Assembly: GCA_963678085.1 (NCBI GenBank) | Contig: OY782680.1 | Coordinates: 2,418,001 to 2,482,000, forward strand | Length of the DNA stretch: 64,000 bases | Direction of reading: 5' to 3' | Origin: Aliishimia sp963678085 | Lineage (GTDB): Bacteria > Pseudomonadota > Alphaproteobacteria > Rhodobacterales > Rhodobacteraceae | Shown here: positions 53,320 through 62,606 of the stretch, piece by piece | Layout of the letters: each line of letters begins with the position of its first letter | How positions within the stretch are numbered: the first letter of the stretch is position 1 | The notes under the pieces: generated by a model | Seen by the model: only the letters and a program-made list of their open reading frames with translations | Database searches by the model: none | Told to the model about the DNA's origin: nothing | Program-made: the position numbers and the translations under genes

Positions 53320-54249
53320 CTAGGGTTCTCCGACCCGTTTGATTTCCCACTTTAACGCGATCTTGCTCGCCGCGTAAACCTTTTTTCGCACCATCTCGCC
53401 CAAAGCTTCCAGATCGGCGGCAGTGGCAGAGCCGGTGTTGATTAAAAAGTTGGGGTGTTTTTCGCTCATTTGTGCGCCGCCCAATCTTGCACCGCGCAGG
53501 CCTGCTTCGTCAATCAGCTTCCACGCTTTGAGATCATGCACATCATCCGCCTGCCCGGTCGAAGAGAACCCGGCCGGGTTGCGAAAGGTGCTGCCTGCGC
53601 TGCGCTCTTTGGTGGGTTGGCTGGCATCACGCTTGGCGAGTTGATCGCTCATGCGCGCTTGCAGCTCTTTTGGATCGCGCAGCGGAGCCTCAAACGTCGC
53701 GCTGATGAGCACCGCGCCCTCGGGCAGGTCGGACTGGCGATAGGCAAAGCGCAGATCATCGGGGCCAAGCGTGACGATTTCACCGGAGCGCAAAATAACC
53801 TCAGCGCGCGCGAACACATCCGCGACATAGCTGCCATAACAGCCCGCATTCATCGCCACCGCCCCACCGATAGAGCCAGGAATGGTGCGCAAAAATGTCA
53901 GATCCACGCCCTTCTCAGCCGCCGCCAGCGCCACACGCGAATCAAGCGCTGCGGCCCCAGCAGTAACTCTGTTGCCCGCGATCTCGATCTGCCCGAAACT
54001 GCGCATGGGGAGACGGATCACCACGGCCCGCAAGCCCCCGTCACGCACGATGAGGTTCGAGCCCACACCCATGGGAAACACCGCCACGCCCTTTGGCAGA
54101 GCCTCTAGAAACTGGGCCAAATCCGCGACATCGGCAGGCTGAAACAACCAATCCGCAGGCCCGCCCACACGCAACCACGTGAGCCCAGCCAGTTCCCGCT
54201 GCGGAGTTAGCGTCCCCCTTACGGGCGGCAATGTCACATCAATGGTCAT
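53320..54249 (-). CDS. murB: UDP-N-acetylenolpyruvoylglucosamine reductase
   Basis: 309 residues from ATG 54249. The FAD site shows TWLRVGGPADWLFQPADVAD and GVGSNLIVRDGG; IPGSIGGAVAMNAGCYGSY carries the catalytic region, and AGSTFRNPAG the type I Ser. It reduces the enolpyruvyl group to form UDP-MurNAc. In other rhodobacters it directly follows DUF2484; here a 514-codon foreign-looking gene intervenes. Confidence 0.96.
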   Translation of the reverse strand: MTIDVTLPPVRGTLTPQRELAGLTWLRVGGPADWLFQPADVADLAQFLEALPKGVAVFPMGVGSNLIVRDGGLRAVVIRLPMRSFGQIEIAGNRVTAGAAALDSRVALAAAEKGVDLTFLRTIPGSIGGAVAMNAGCYGSYVADVFARAEVILRSGEIVTLGPDDLRFAYRQSDLPEGAVLISATFEAPLRDPKELQARMSDQLAKRDASQPTKERSAGSTFRNPAGFSSTGQADDVHDLKAWKLIDEAGLRGARLGGAQMSEKHPNFLINTGSATAADLEALGEMVRKKVYAASKIALKWEIKRVGEP

Positions 54250-54285
54250 GGCTCCGGTGCTACTTGGGGGAGGGCTGGAAAGCAA

Positions 54286-55830
54286 CTATTTCGACAGCAA
54301 CTTACTTATGGCCGCAGCTATTGATGGATCTAACCCACCCTCATCTTTCACAATCCCATCGGTACTTGGACGAAACAGTGCCGCATAAACTATTGAGGCA
54401 CGCTGATCCACGTCAGATTTATTTCCCGCTTCAGCGCCGTCGGCCAGCAAACCGACATAAGACTGAGCAAAGGCACGCCGCTCACGCGCATCTAACGCCA
54501 AATGGCGCTCTGATAGATATTCTTTCATCTTGAGCCGAGAGAACCAGAGTGAAAGGGTAATTATTGTCAGGATAGCCCCAGTGATTAACACGCCCCGGAA
54601 ACTAAACCCGTTGCAAAGCTCAGGTTTTTTGGCCGGATCACAGCCAGCGGGCGCAAGCGCTACTGAAAACAAATCCCCCCCGAGCAAAAACATGAAGATT
54701 ACGATAATTACCGCAGCAATCCCCAAGCTCGCGACGAACCACCGGTAGGCGTCATTGCGTTGCTTGCTATGTTCTTTCTCCTTTTGCTGCCATAGTGCTA
54801 CAGGTTCTTGGATCGAAAAGCTTTCGCGCAAAGCCTGTTTTGATGCTTCTAACTGCTCGTCAAACTCCCTCTTCAGATCAGGAAGCCATTTCTCGCATTT
54901 AGATTTTTCCGAAGCCAGCGAGCCTTTTAGCGCCTCCAACTCTTTCTTCAATTCGTCAAATTTATCGGGCCAGCCATCAAATTGACCTGCCGCGTCACCG
55001 AGACGTTTCTCATAGGTTGCCAGTTGGTCTTGTGATGTCCTGAGCCGCTCTTCGAGCCTCTCCATATCCGGTTGCCGAGGACTTTGGCTTTCAGTGTCTT
55101 TTCCACTTGCTCGCCAAATAGAATCAATCGCTTTCAGCGGCACCGTGACGTCTTTATCGTCCCAGATCTCTTCATCAATCAGGGCGATCTCTTGCATCAT
55201 GGGGCTGTCATTTGCATAGGCATTCCCGGCCAGCATGCGATCATACCAGGTGATCCAAAACGCCCAGTGCCCCGTCGGATCTTGGGCGGGCCAAGCGGCT
55301 TTGGCGGCTGACCATGCGTCCGCCACAGGATTTTCATCCGGCCAGAGCGGTACAGACTCAAGCCGCCCCCCATTTTGCAGCGCCGTGAGATCAGCACGGG
55401 CGGCGGCATAGGCGGCGGCATGGGCGGCGGCATAGGCGGCGGCATGGGCGGCGGCATGGGCGGCGGCGGCATGGGCGGCGGCATGGGCGGCGGCATGGGC
55501 GGCGGCATGGGCGGCGGCATGGGCGGCGGCATGGGCGGCGGCATGGGCGGCGGCATGGGCGGCGGCGGCCTTGATTGCGGGGGTTGGACATGTGCCCGCA
55601 ACCCCCGCAATCAAACCACAGCGCAAAACAGCGAGCCGTGTCACTGCGCGATTGTCTTTTTGGTTAGCCGTTAGGGACCAGTGCACATATAGGGGCAGCA
55701 CGCGGGCGGCGGCGCGGGCGGCCATTGTGACGGTGATCCGGTAGGCTTCGTCCTCGCCGACCTGCGCTGGCAATTGCTTTAGGTAAGCCTCAAGCGTATC
55801 TTGGTCGATAATATCGTTGATTTCAATCAT
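54286..55830 (-). CDS. Ala/His-repeat membrane protein (C-terminus DUF6161-like), inserted in dcw cluster
   Basis: 514 residues. An N-terminal helical part (1-85) leads into thirteen consecutive tetra- or pentapeptides of the AAAH/AAAY type (about 88-142). Then a soluble WITWYDRMLAGNAYANDSPM type segment common in Ala-rich repeat proteins of rhodobacters, a coiled coil (about 240-350), two membrane helices (about 372-392 and 414-430) and a tail with HLALDARERRAFAQSYVGLL resembling DUF6161 (from memory). Function is unknown. It separates DUF2484 from murB and is less GC-rich outside the repeats, so a transferred gene is likely. Confidence 0.75.
   Translation of the reverse strand: MIEINDIIDQDTLEAYLKQLPAQVGEDEAYRITVTMAARAAARVLPLYVHWSLTANQKDNRAVTRLAVLRCGLIAGVAGTCPTPAIKAAAAHAAAHAAAHAAAHAAAHAAAHAAAHAAAHAAAAHAAAHAAAYAAAHAAAYAAARADLTALQNGGRLESVPLWPDENPVADAWSAAKAAWPAQDPTGHWAFWITWYDRMLAGNAYANDSPMMQEIALIDEEIWDDKDVTVPLKAIDSIWRASGKDTESQSPRQPDMERLEERLRTSQDQLATYEKRLGDAAGQFDGWPDKFDELKKELEALKGSLASEKSKCEKWLPDLKREFDEQLEASKQALRESFSIQEPVALWQQKEKEHSKQRNDAYRWFVASLGIAAVIIVIFMFLLGGDLFSVALAPAGCDPAKKPELCNGFSFRGVLITGAILTIITLSLWFSRLKMKEYLSERHLALDARERRAFAQSYVGLLADGAEAGNKSDVDQRASIVYAALFRPSTDGIVKDEGGLDPSIAAAISKLLSK
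55399..55570. repeat. 12-base tandem repeat inside the Ala/His-repeat gene
   Basis: About thirteen copies of GGCGGCATGGGC (forward-strand reading), two with CATA in place of CATG and one lengthened by a GGC triplet. All changes are in multiples of three, so the reverse-strand frame stays open. Such arrays change copy number by slippage, which would vary the length of the Ala/His helix. Confidence 0.9.
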
Positions 55831-55848
55831 AGGGTCAGGCTGGCAGCA

Positions 55849-56106
55849 TCAGCTCGGGATGGCAAGCCTGGAACGCTTGATCCGATACCAGCGCGCGATG
55901 GTGCGAATTTGGCTCTGAAAGGCGCTGAGCACCGCAAGCAGGGCAATCACCCCGCCAAGGGGACCGAGATAGATCGCGACCAGCACCACCAAGAACCACG
56001 CAACGGTGAACAGCCCCTTTTCCACGCGCCTGCGCTGTTGGATCGGCAAATAGGCGGCTGCGATGAGCCCGGCAAACCAAAGGAGACAGATTACGAATAG
56101 TGTCAT
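55849..56106 (-). CDS. DUF2484 family membrane protein
   Basis: 85 residues with two or three membrane helices (FVICLLWFAGLIAAAYL; VAWFLVVLVAIYLGPLGGVI) and a basic C-terminus. The start overlaps the murC stop (ATGA). DUF2484 proteins are found between murC and murB in Rhodobacteraceae; the role is unknown, but the coupled translation suggests a cell-envelope task. Confidence 0.85.
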   Translation of the reverse strand: MTLFVICLLWFAGLIAAAYLPIQQRRRVEKGLFTVAWFLVVLVAIYLGPLGGVIALLAVLSAFQSQIRTIARWYRIKRSRLAIPS

Positions 56107-57512
56107 AGTATTACCTCTTGCAATTTTTGTGGCAATGCATTGGCCCAGGCGCTAATGGTTCCGGCCCCAAGGCAGACCACCATATCCCCCGCGCGGGCCT
56201 GTTCTTGCACCAGCCGTGTTAGATCGCCCTCATCCATCACCGCGCGCGCATGGCGGTGGCCGTGGCGAATAAGACCCGCCACCAGATCATCGCGCGAGGC
56301 GCCTTCAATGGGGGCTTCTCCGGCGGCAAAAACTTCGGCAATGCCCACCACATCGGCCTCATTAAAACAGGAACAGAAATCATCGAAATGATGGGATAGA
56401 CGCGAATAGCGGTGCGGCTGGTGAACAGCGATCACGCGACCATCGCAAGCTTGGCGCGCCGCTTTGAGAACGGCAGCGATTTCGGTCGGGTGATGGCCGT
56501 AATCGTCGATGATCGTGATGCCATTGACTTCGCCGACCTTGGTAAAGCGCCGGTTCACCCCGCCAAATTTGCCCAAGGCTTCGCGGATTTCATCGCCCTT
56601 CATGCCCAGATAATGCGCCACCGCCACTGCCGAAAGCGCGTTTGAGACGTTATGATCACCGGGCATGGGCAGGGTGCAGCCCTGGATCATCAAATCGGCG
56701 CTTTGCAAATGCACATCAAAATGCGCCACCCCAGCGTTGTAGGTCAGGTTCACCGCGCGCACATCGGCCTGGGCGTTAAAGCCATAGGTCACAACGCGCC
56801 GGTCGGTGATCTTGCCCACCAAGGCCTGCACGTCGGGATCATCGGTGCAGCAAACCGCGAGCCCATAAAAGGGGATGCCTGAAACGAATTGGTAAAAGCC
56901 CTCATGCAGCGCTTCTTCGGTGCCCCAATGCTCCATATGTTCGGGGTCGATATTGGTGACGATGGCAATGGTTGCGGGCAGGCGGTTAAAGGTGCCATCG
57001 CTTTCATCGGCCTCCACCACCATCCATTCGCCTGCGCCCACGCGCGCATTTGAGCCATAGGCATGGATGATGCCGCCATTTACCACGGTGGGATCAAACC
57101 TGCCATGATCGAGCAGCGCGGCGACCATGGTGGTGGTCGTTGTCTTACCATGGGTGCCCGCCACGGCCACATTGGAGCGCAAGCGCATCAGCTCGGCCAG
57201 CATTTCGGCGCGGCGCACGATGGGTAGGCCATTTTGCCGGGCGGCATCGAGTTCGGGATTGCCCGGCTTAATGGCGGAAGAGATCACCACCACATCGGCA
57301 CTTTGCACATTCTCAGCGCTCTGCCCGTCAAAGATATGCGCGCCGAGCCGCTCCAGCCGCTCCGTTATGGGCGAGCGTTTGAGATCCGAGCCCTGCACGA
57401 TATAGCCATGGCTCAGCAGCACCTCAGCAATGCCCGACATGCCAATGCCGCCAATGCCGACAAAATGGATGGGGCCGACATCTCCGGGTAGTTTGGTGGC
57501 GCTCAGGTTCAT
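56103..57512 (-). CDS. murC: UDP-N-acetylmuramate--L-alanine ligase
   Basis: 469 residues. The UDP-binding start is HFVGIGGIGMSGIAEVLLSH; the ATP loop is VAGTHGKTTTTTMVAALL; DDYGHHPTEIAAVLKAAR and HQPHRYSR are C-terminal domain motifs. It adds L-Ala to UDP-MurNAc. It overlaps murG upstream and DUF2484 downstream by 4 bases each. Confidence 0.97.
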   Translation of the reverse strand: MNLSATKLPGDVGPIHFVGIGGIGMSGIAEVLLSHGYIVQGSDLKRSPITERLERLGAHIFDGQSAENVQSADVVVISSAIKPGNPELDAARQNGLPIVRRAEMLAELMRLRSNVAVAGTHGKTTTTTMVAALLDHGRFDPTVVNGGIIHAYGSNARVGAGEWMVVEADESDGTFNRLPATIAIVTNIDPEHMEHWGTEEALHEGFYQFVSGIPFYGLAVCCTDDPDVQALVGKITDRRVVTYGFNAQADVRAVNLTYNAGVAHFDVHLQSADLMIQGCTLPMPGDHNVSNALSAVAVAHYLGMKGDEIREALGKFGGVNRRFTKVGEVNGITIIDDYGHHPTEIAAVLKAARQACDGRVIAVHQPHRYSRLSHHFDDFCSCFNEADVVGIAEVFAAGEAPIEGASRDDLVAGLIRHGHRHARAVMDEGDLTRLVQEQARAGDMVVCLGAGTISAWANALPQKLQEVIL

Positions 57513-58606
57513 TTTATTTTTCCTTTTTCAACGAGCCCTTCGACCAAAGCAACGAGCCGCTCGGTTGCGTCGGGTTTACCGCAGCTTAACGCGGCCTGGG
57601 CGGCTTGGCCTGCATCTTCGGGATTGGTCAGGATAGCTGCGATCATCTGGGACACGGCTTCGGGGGTAAACTCATCCTCAGGCATGATCACCGCCGCCCC
57701 CGCATCGGCAAGCCCTTTGGCATTAGCGGTTTGCTCATCACGGATGGAGGCTTTCAGCGGCACCAGGATCGAGGGGCGGCCAATCACCGCAATATCGGCC
57801 ACGCTCGAAGCGCCGGCGCGGGAAATCACCAGCTGCGCTTCGGCCAGCTCGCGCGGCAGATCCTCAAAGAAGGGCGAGATAAAGCTGCGCACACCCATTT
57901 CGTTATAGGCTTGGCGCACGCGATACTCATCCTCGCTCCGAGCCTGCTGCACAATTGTGAGATTGTTTTGCAGCTCTTCGGGCAGTGCAGCAATGGCGGC
58001 GGGCACCACATCGCTGAGGATGCGCGCCCCTTGGGAGCCGCCAATCACCACCAGCTTCATCGGGTAATCCCCCGGCGGGATATATTGCGCCCCGGCCCGC
58101 TCTCGCACTGCGGCGCGCACTGGATTGCCGGTTGGCGTGCCTTTAATCCCATCGGGCAGCTCAGTGGGCCAAGAGCCACAGGCCACCGCATTCACACGGG
58201 CGGCAAATGTCTCATTCACCCGGCCAAGCACGGCATTTTGTTCATGGATCATACGCGGCAGGCGCAAAACAGTGGCCGCTGCCATCGCTGGGATCGCCGG
58301 ATAGCCGCCAAAGCCCACAACGATGCTGGGCTTTTCGCGCCACATTTGCACCATGGCCTGCAAGCTGCCCAGAGCGATTTTGAAAGGCACGATCAGTTTT
58401 TGCAAAACCCCGCCCCGCGCGAAGGTGGCAGAGCTGAGCACCTCGACCTCAACCGCATCAGGAAAGCCGCCCGTGTACCGCGCCCCGCGCGCATCGGTCG
58501 AGAGTTTCACCCGCCAGCCTTTGTCAAGCATCGCTTCGGCCAGCGCTTGGGCGGGAAACATATGACCGCCCGTCCCACCTGCTGCAATCACCATCAAAGG
58601 AGCCAT
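57509..58606 (-). CDS. murG: UDP-GlcNAc--lipid I GlcNAc transferase
   Basis: 365 residues of GT28. The N-terminal loop is AAGGTGGHMFPAQALAEAM, followed by GFGGYPAIPAMAA and HEQNAVLGRVN; the C-terminal donor site has IGGSQGARILSDVVP and ISRAGASSVADIA. It converts lipid I to lipid II on the inner face of the membrane. Its stop overlaps the murC start (ATGA). Confidence 0.97.
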   Translation of the reverse strand: MAPLMVIAAGGTGGHMFPAQALAEAMLDKGWRVKLSTDARGARYTGGFPDAVEVEVLSSATFARGGVLQKLIVPFKIALGSLQAMVQMWREKPSIVVGFGGYPAIPAMAAATVLRLPRMIHEQNAVLGRVNETFAARVNAVACGSWPTELPDGIKGTPTGNPVRAAVRERAGAQYIPPGDYPMKLVVIGGSQGARILSDVVPAAIAALPEELQNNLTIVQQARSEDEYRVRQAYNEMGVRSFISPFFEDLPRELAEAQLVISRAGASSVADIAVIGRPSILVPLKASIRDEQTANAKGLADAGAAVIMPEDEFTPEAVSQMIAAILTNPEDAGQAAQAALSCGKPDATERLVALVEGLVEKGKIK

Positions 58607-58668
58607 GGACCAAAACCTTTTGTCAAATTCGCATAAAGCAGCTCTATGCGCCGCTTTGCCCCGCGCGT

Positions 58669-59832
58669 CTAGCGCCCGCGCCCCAGAATATCGCCCAATT
58701 CACCTTGCGCCCGCCGCCGCGTAAAGGCCAGTAGCATGCCCAAAGCGATACCCGATGCAATCAGCGAAGACCCGCCATAGCTAACAAATGGCAGGGTCAT
58801 GCCTTTGGCGGGCAAAAGCCGCACCGCAACAGCCATATTGATCATGGCCTGCGCGCCAAAGATGCAGATCAAACCCGTTCCCGCAAGGCGAATGAAAGGA
58901 TCACGCTCGCGCATCAATCGGCCCAGCGATTGCACCACAATGCCGGTGAAGAGCGCGATGATCACAAGAACCAGAACCAGCCCATATTCCTCAGCCGCCA
59001 CCGCAATGATGAAATCCGTATGGGCATCGGGCAGCGACCATTTGACGGAGCCTTCGCCAACGCCAACGCCAAAGAGCCCGCCCTCTCGGATGGCGTTCAT
59101 CGCATAGCCGAGCTGCGTTGTAGGATCCACATCGGTGCTCAGATAGCCATTGATCCGGCCTGCAAAATGCTCGGATTGATGATAGGCGATCACACCGCCC
59201 AAAACCACAATCCCAGCGATCCCAACCAGCAAAAGCAAAGGCGCACCGGCCACAAAATACATCACGCCCCAACCAAAAAGCACCAGGCACGCCTGACCAA
59301 AATCAGGTTGCAAGGCCAGCATGATCACCACAATCACGCAGAGCGCAAAGGACCACAAACGCCCCGGCGGGCCGTTAATCTCTTGCGCCGCCGCCAAAAG
59401 CCAAGCGCAGAGCACAATGAAACCGGGCTTGAGAAATTCTGAGGGCTGCACAGAGGCAAAACCAAGCGAATACCACCGAAACGCGCCTTTGCCATGATCG
59501 GTGCCAAAGAAAGGCAGGAAAGCCAAAGCAATGAAGGCAATCAAGAAGCCCAGAATACTGAGGCGGCGCAGCATCACCGGCGGCAGCATCGAAATCACGA
59601 TCATCGCGCTGAGACCCAGGCTGCCGAAAAATGCTTGGCGCATCACGTAGTGAAAGGGCTCTAGCCCGTTCTTCTCTGCCAAGGGGGGCGAGGCCGCAAG
59701 TCCAAGCAACATGCCAATACAAAAGAGCAGCAAAATGCAGCTGAGCGTCCAGCTATCCACCGTGCGCCACCATTTGGGCACGATAGGTTCCGCGTCCCGT
59801 ATCGGGAGCGTTCCATACACCATTTCAGTCAT
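58669..59832 (-). CDS. ftsW: Lipid II polymerase/division protein FtsW
   Basis: 387 residues, SEDS family with about ten membrane helices. LGFASVQPSEFLKPGFIV, GVGEGSVKWSLPDAHTDFII and LPFVSYGGSSLIASGIALGM are SEDS signatures, with the catalytic Asp in the PDAHTDF loop. ATG 59832 is preferred over earlier in-frame starts; 59823 is also possible. It works with PBP3 (FtsI) in septal wall synthesis. A gene on the other strand separates it from murD. Confidence 0.96.
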   Translation of the reverse strand: MTEMVYGTLPIRDAEPIVPKWWRTVDSWTLSCILLLFCIGMLLGLAASPPLAEKNGLEPFHYVMRQAFFGSLGLSAMIVISMLPPVMLRRLSILGFLIAFIALAFLPFFGTDHGKGAFRWYSLGFASVQPSEFLKPGFIVLCAWLLAAAQEINGPPGRLWSFALCVIVVIMLALQPDFGQACLVLFGWGVMYFVAGAPLLLLVGIAGIVVLGGVIAYHQSEHFAGRINGYLSTDVDPTTQLGYAMNAIREGGLFGVGVGEGSVKWSLPDAHTDFIIAVAAEEYGLVLVLVIIALFTGIVVQSLGRLMRERDPFIRLAGTGLICIFGAQAMINMAVAVRLLPAKGMTLPFVSYGGSSLIASGIALGMLLAFTRRRAQGELGDILGRGR

Positions 59833-59971
59833 GTGGGCCTGCCTAAATGCCTCAATCGCCTCGGTTATCCGAGGTCTGTGGCGCAAGCTTACAACAAAAC
59901 CCTAGCAAAAACAATCAGCTTCTTGACATATGCGCCTTGACCTTGGGCAGATCCTGGCTCAAGGCCCGCCT

Positions 59972-61162
59972 ATGCAAGTTGATACGCTTATTCTTGGCGC
60001 TGGCGCCGCGGGGCTCATGTGCGCGGCCCATAGCACGGGGCGCGTGCTGGTGGTGGATCATGCCAAAGCGCCGGGCGAGAAAATCCGTATATCCGGGGGC
60101 GGGCGCTGTAATTTCACCAATCTTTATTGCGAGCCAAGCGCCTTTATCAGCCAGAACCCCCATTTCTGCAAATCCGCCCTGGCGCGCTACACGCAATGGG
60201 ATTTCATCGAGCTGGTGGAGCGCCATGGCATTGCCTGGCATGAAAAGACGCTTGGGCAGCTGTTTTGTGACGGCTCGGCGAAAGAGATCGTTGCAATGCT
60301 CACGGGGCTGTGCGCAAAGGCAGGGGCGGATATTTGGCTACGGACCGAAATTCAACATGTTGAGCAAGCGGGCGACGGATTTCGCGCGCAGCTCTTGCGA
60401 GAGGGAAAAGTGCTTGAGGTGAGCGCCAAAGCGCTTGTGCTGGCGACCGGGGGCAAGTCGATCCCGAAAATGGGCGCAAGCGGGCTGGCCTATAAGCTGA
60501 CGCGGCAATTCGGGCTGAAAGTGACAGAAACAAGACCGGGCCTGGTGCCCTACACGTTTTCAGATAGGCGCTTTGCCCCGATCTCTGGCCTGTCGGTACC
60601 TGCGCGTATCACCACCCAAGACGGCACCTGCTTTGAAGAGGCGCTGCTTTTCACCCATCGCGGGCTCTCCGGCCCTGCGGTGCTGCAAACTTCGTCCTAT
60701 TGGCGCGAAGGCGAGGCGATCTCGGTCAACATCGCGCCGCCGGGCCTTGAGGAGGCACTGAAAAAACAGAGGCAGAGCGCGGGCCGCCATGCTCTGAAAA
60801 CAGAGCTGGCCAAACACCTCCCCGCCCGCCTGCTGGAGCATCTGCCCATCAAGATCAGCGGAAGGCTTGCAGATCAATCGGATCAAAGCATAGCTACGCT
60901 ATGCGCCAGCCTCAGCGCTTGGGGTCTCACCCCAAGCGGCACAGAGGGCTACCGCACCGCTGAAGTGACCGTGGGAGGGGTCGATACCGATGGTATCTCC
61001 AGCCAGACCATGATGGCAAAAACTGTGCCCAACCTCTATGTGATCGGCGAAGCCTTAGATGTAACCGGATGGCTAGGCGGCTACAATTTCCAATGGGCGT
61101 GGTCGTCTGCTATGGCGGCAGCGCGCGCGCTTCGCGCGCTCAATTCGCCAAAAGCCTGCTAA
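59972..61162 (+). CDS. HI0933-family FAD flavoprotein (TIGR03862-like)
   Basis: 396 residues. The dinucleotide site is LILGAGAAGLMCAAHS, and KIRISGGGRCNFTN is the family hallmark. FTHRGLSGPAVLQTS, TAEVTVGGVDTDGI and GEALDVTGWLGGYNFQWAWS complete the pattern. Function is uncertain; relatives reduce rRNA dihydrouridine precursors or other small substrates. ATG 59972 starts the conserved sequence. It is on the opposite strand inside the dcw cluster, overlapping murD by 23 bases at the 3' end. Confidence 0.9.
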   Translation: MQVDTLILGAGAAGLMCAAHSTGRVLVVDHAKAPGEKIRISGGGRCNFTNLYCEPSAFISQNPHFCKSALARYTQWDFIELVERHGIAWHEKTLGQLFCDGSAKEIVAMLTGLCAKAGADIWLRTEIQHVEQAGDGFRAQLLREGKVLEVSAKALVLATGGKSIPKMGASGLAYKLTRQFGLKVTETRPGLVPYTFSDRRFAPISGLSVPARITTQDGTCFEEALLFTHRGLSGPAVLQTSSYWREGEAISVNIAPPGLEEALKKQRQSAGRHALKTELAKHLPARLLEHLPIKISGRLADQSDQSIATLCASLSAWGLTPSGTEGYRTAEVTVGGVDTDGISSQTMMAKTVPNLYVIGEALDVTGWLGGYNFQWAWSSAMAAARALRALNSPKAC

Positions 61163-62540
61163 CGCAGGCTATAAAGTCCTCGCCACGTTTCTCGAAACTA
61201 TCATATTGATCAAAGCTTGCCGCCGCAGGCGCAAGCAAAATCACGTCCCCAGGCTCCGCCTGCGCGAAAGCGCAGGCAACCGCTACCTCCATCGTTCCAC
61301 AGACCTCGCTTGCTGGCGCAAGCTGGCGCGCAAATTCGGCCGCTTCGCGGCCGATCACATAGGCTTTCTTGACTGAGGCTGACGGCGCTGAAAGCGCCGT
61401 CAGCCCCCCCTCTTTTTGCAGGCCACCGCAGATCCAACGGATCTGCTTAAAAGCGCGCAGCGCTTGCGCTGCGGCGTCCACATTGGTGGCTTTGCTGTCA
61501 TTAACAAAGAGAATGCCGCCGTGATCTGCGATCACTTGGCTTCGATGAGGCAGGCCTGGGTAGCTGTGCAAAGCGGCCTCAATCGCGCGCGGCGCGATTG
61601 CTAGGCTGCGGCATGCGCCGTAGGCGCAGCAGGCGTTTTGGTGGTTATGCGCGCCGGGAAGCCCTTTTATGTCTCGCAGATCTATGCTGCCTACTTGCCG
61701 CTCTTTTCGGTATTCGCTCAGAAAACCCTTGCGCGCAAACACATGCCAGCCCGGCCCTGTGAGTTTGCCGGCGACCGAGATACGGATCACGCGATCATCG
61801 GCAGGTCCCATGGCCAGCTGGTTTGCCAAATACCGGCCTTCGTTTTCATCGACACCGATCACGGCCCTATCTGGGCCGCCTTCTGCGAAAAGCCGCCTTT
61901 TGGCGGCGAAATAGCCACCCATCCCTGCGTGCCGGTCCAGGTGATCCGGCGAGAGGTTGGTGAAAACCGCAATATCCGGCGTCAGCGCGCGGGCGAGCTC
62001 GGTTTGATAGGAGCTGAGCTCTAGCACGATCACTTCGCCATCCTGGGCCGGGTCCAGATCGAGCACGCCGCGTCCGATATTGCCCGCCAGCTGCGCGCGG
62101 CGCCCTGAGGCTTCAAGCACATGATGGATGAGGGCCGCGGTCGTGGATTTTCCGTTCGAGCCGGTCACCGCCACCACTTTTGGCATTTGCTCGAAATTTT
62201 GCCAGGCGCTATCGGCAAAGGAGCGAAAGAACAGCCCGATATCATTATCGACTGGAACACCGGCCACCAGTGCCGCTTTGATCACGGGGTTCGGCTCGGG
62301 ATAAAGATGCGCAATGCCCGGCGAGGTGATGAGCATATCGAGCCGCGCCATCGTGCCTGGGCGCGCGAGCTCTGCGATTTCAAACCCCTCTTCAGCAGCC
62401 CGCGCACGCGCCGGTTCAGAATCATCCCATAAGAGCGGCAGCGCACCGCCCGCTTGCAGCGCCCGCGCCGCTGTGAGCCCTGAGCGCCCAAGCCCAAGCA
62501 CCCCGATCGTCTGGCCCTTCACGCCTTTCACTGGGATCAT
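61140..62540 (-). CDS. murD: UDP-N-acetylmuramoylalanine--D-glutamate ligase
   Basis: 466 residues. The N-terminal UDP site is VLGLGRSGLTAARALQ; the ATP loop is VAVTGSNGKSTTAALIHHVL; central FTNLSPDHLDRHAGMGGYFA and C-terminal NDSKATNVDAAAQAL follow. It adds D-Glu to UDP-MurNAc-L-Ala. It lies 66 bases after mraY. The convergent flavoprotein gene overlaps its last 7 codons. Confidence 0.97.
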   Translation of the reverse strand: MIPVKGVKGQTIGVLGLGRSGLTAARALQAGGALPLLWDDSEPARARAAEEGFEIAELARPGTMARLDMLITSPGIAHLYPEPNPVIKAALVAGVPVDNDIGLFFRSFADSAWQNFEQMPKVVAVTGSNGKSTTAALIHHVLEASGRRAQLAGNIGRGVLDLDPAQDGEVIVLELSSYQTELARALTPDIAVFTNLSPDHLDRHAGMGGYFAAKRRLFAEGGPDRAVIGVDENEGRYLANQLAMGPADDRVIRISVAGKLTGPGWHVFARKGFLSEYRKERQVGSIDLRDIKGLPGAHNHQNACCAYGACRSLAIAPRAIEAALHSYPGLPHRSQVIADHGGILFVNDSKATNVDAAAQALRAFKQIRWICGGLQKEGGLTALSAPSASVKKAYVIGREAAEFARQLAPASEVCGTMEVAVACAFAQAEPGDVILLAPAAASFDQYDSFEKRGEDFIACVSRLLAN

Positions 62541-62606
62541 CGCCGCCTCCTCACATCAACATCGCGCCGGGGGCGAGACTGACCCCACTTATGGGCAATT
62601 GCAAGC

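Noticed and set aside
55375..55674. Forward-strand Gly/Met-rich reading frame of 99 codons
   Set aside because: It is the mirror of the 12-base tandem repeat in the reverse-strand Ala/His-repeat gene; it has no ribosome site and no independent support.
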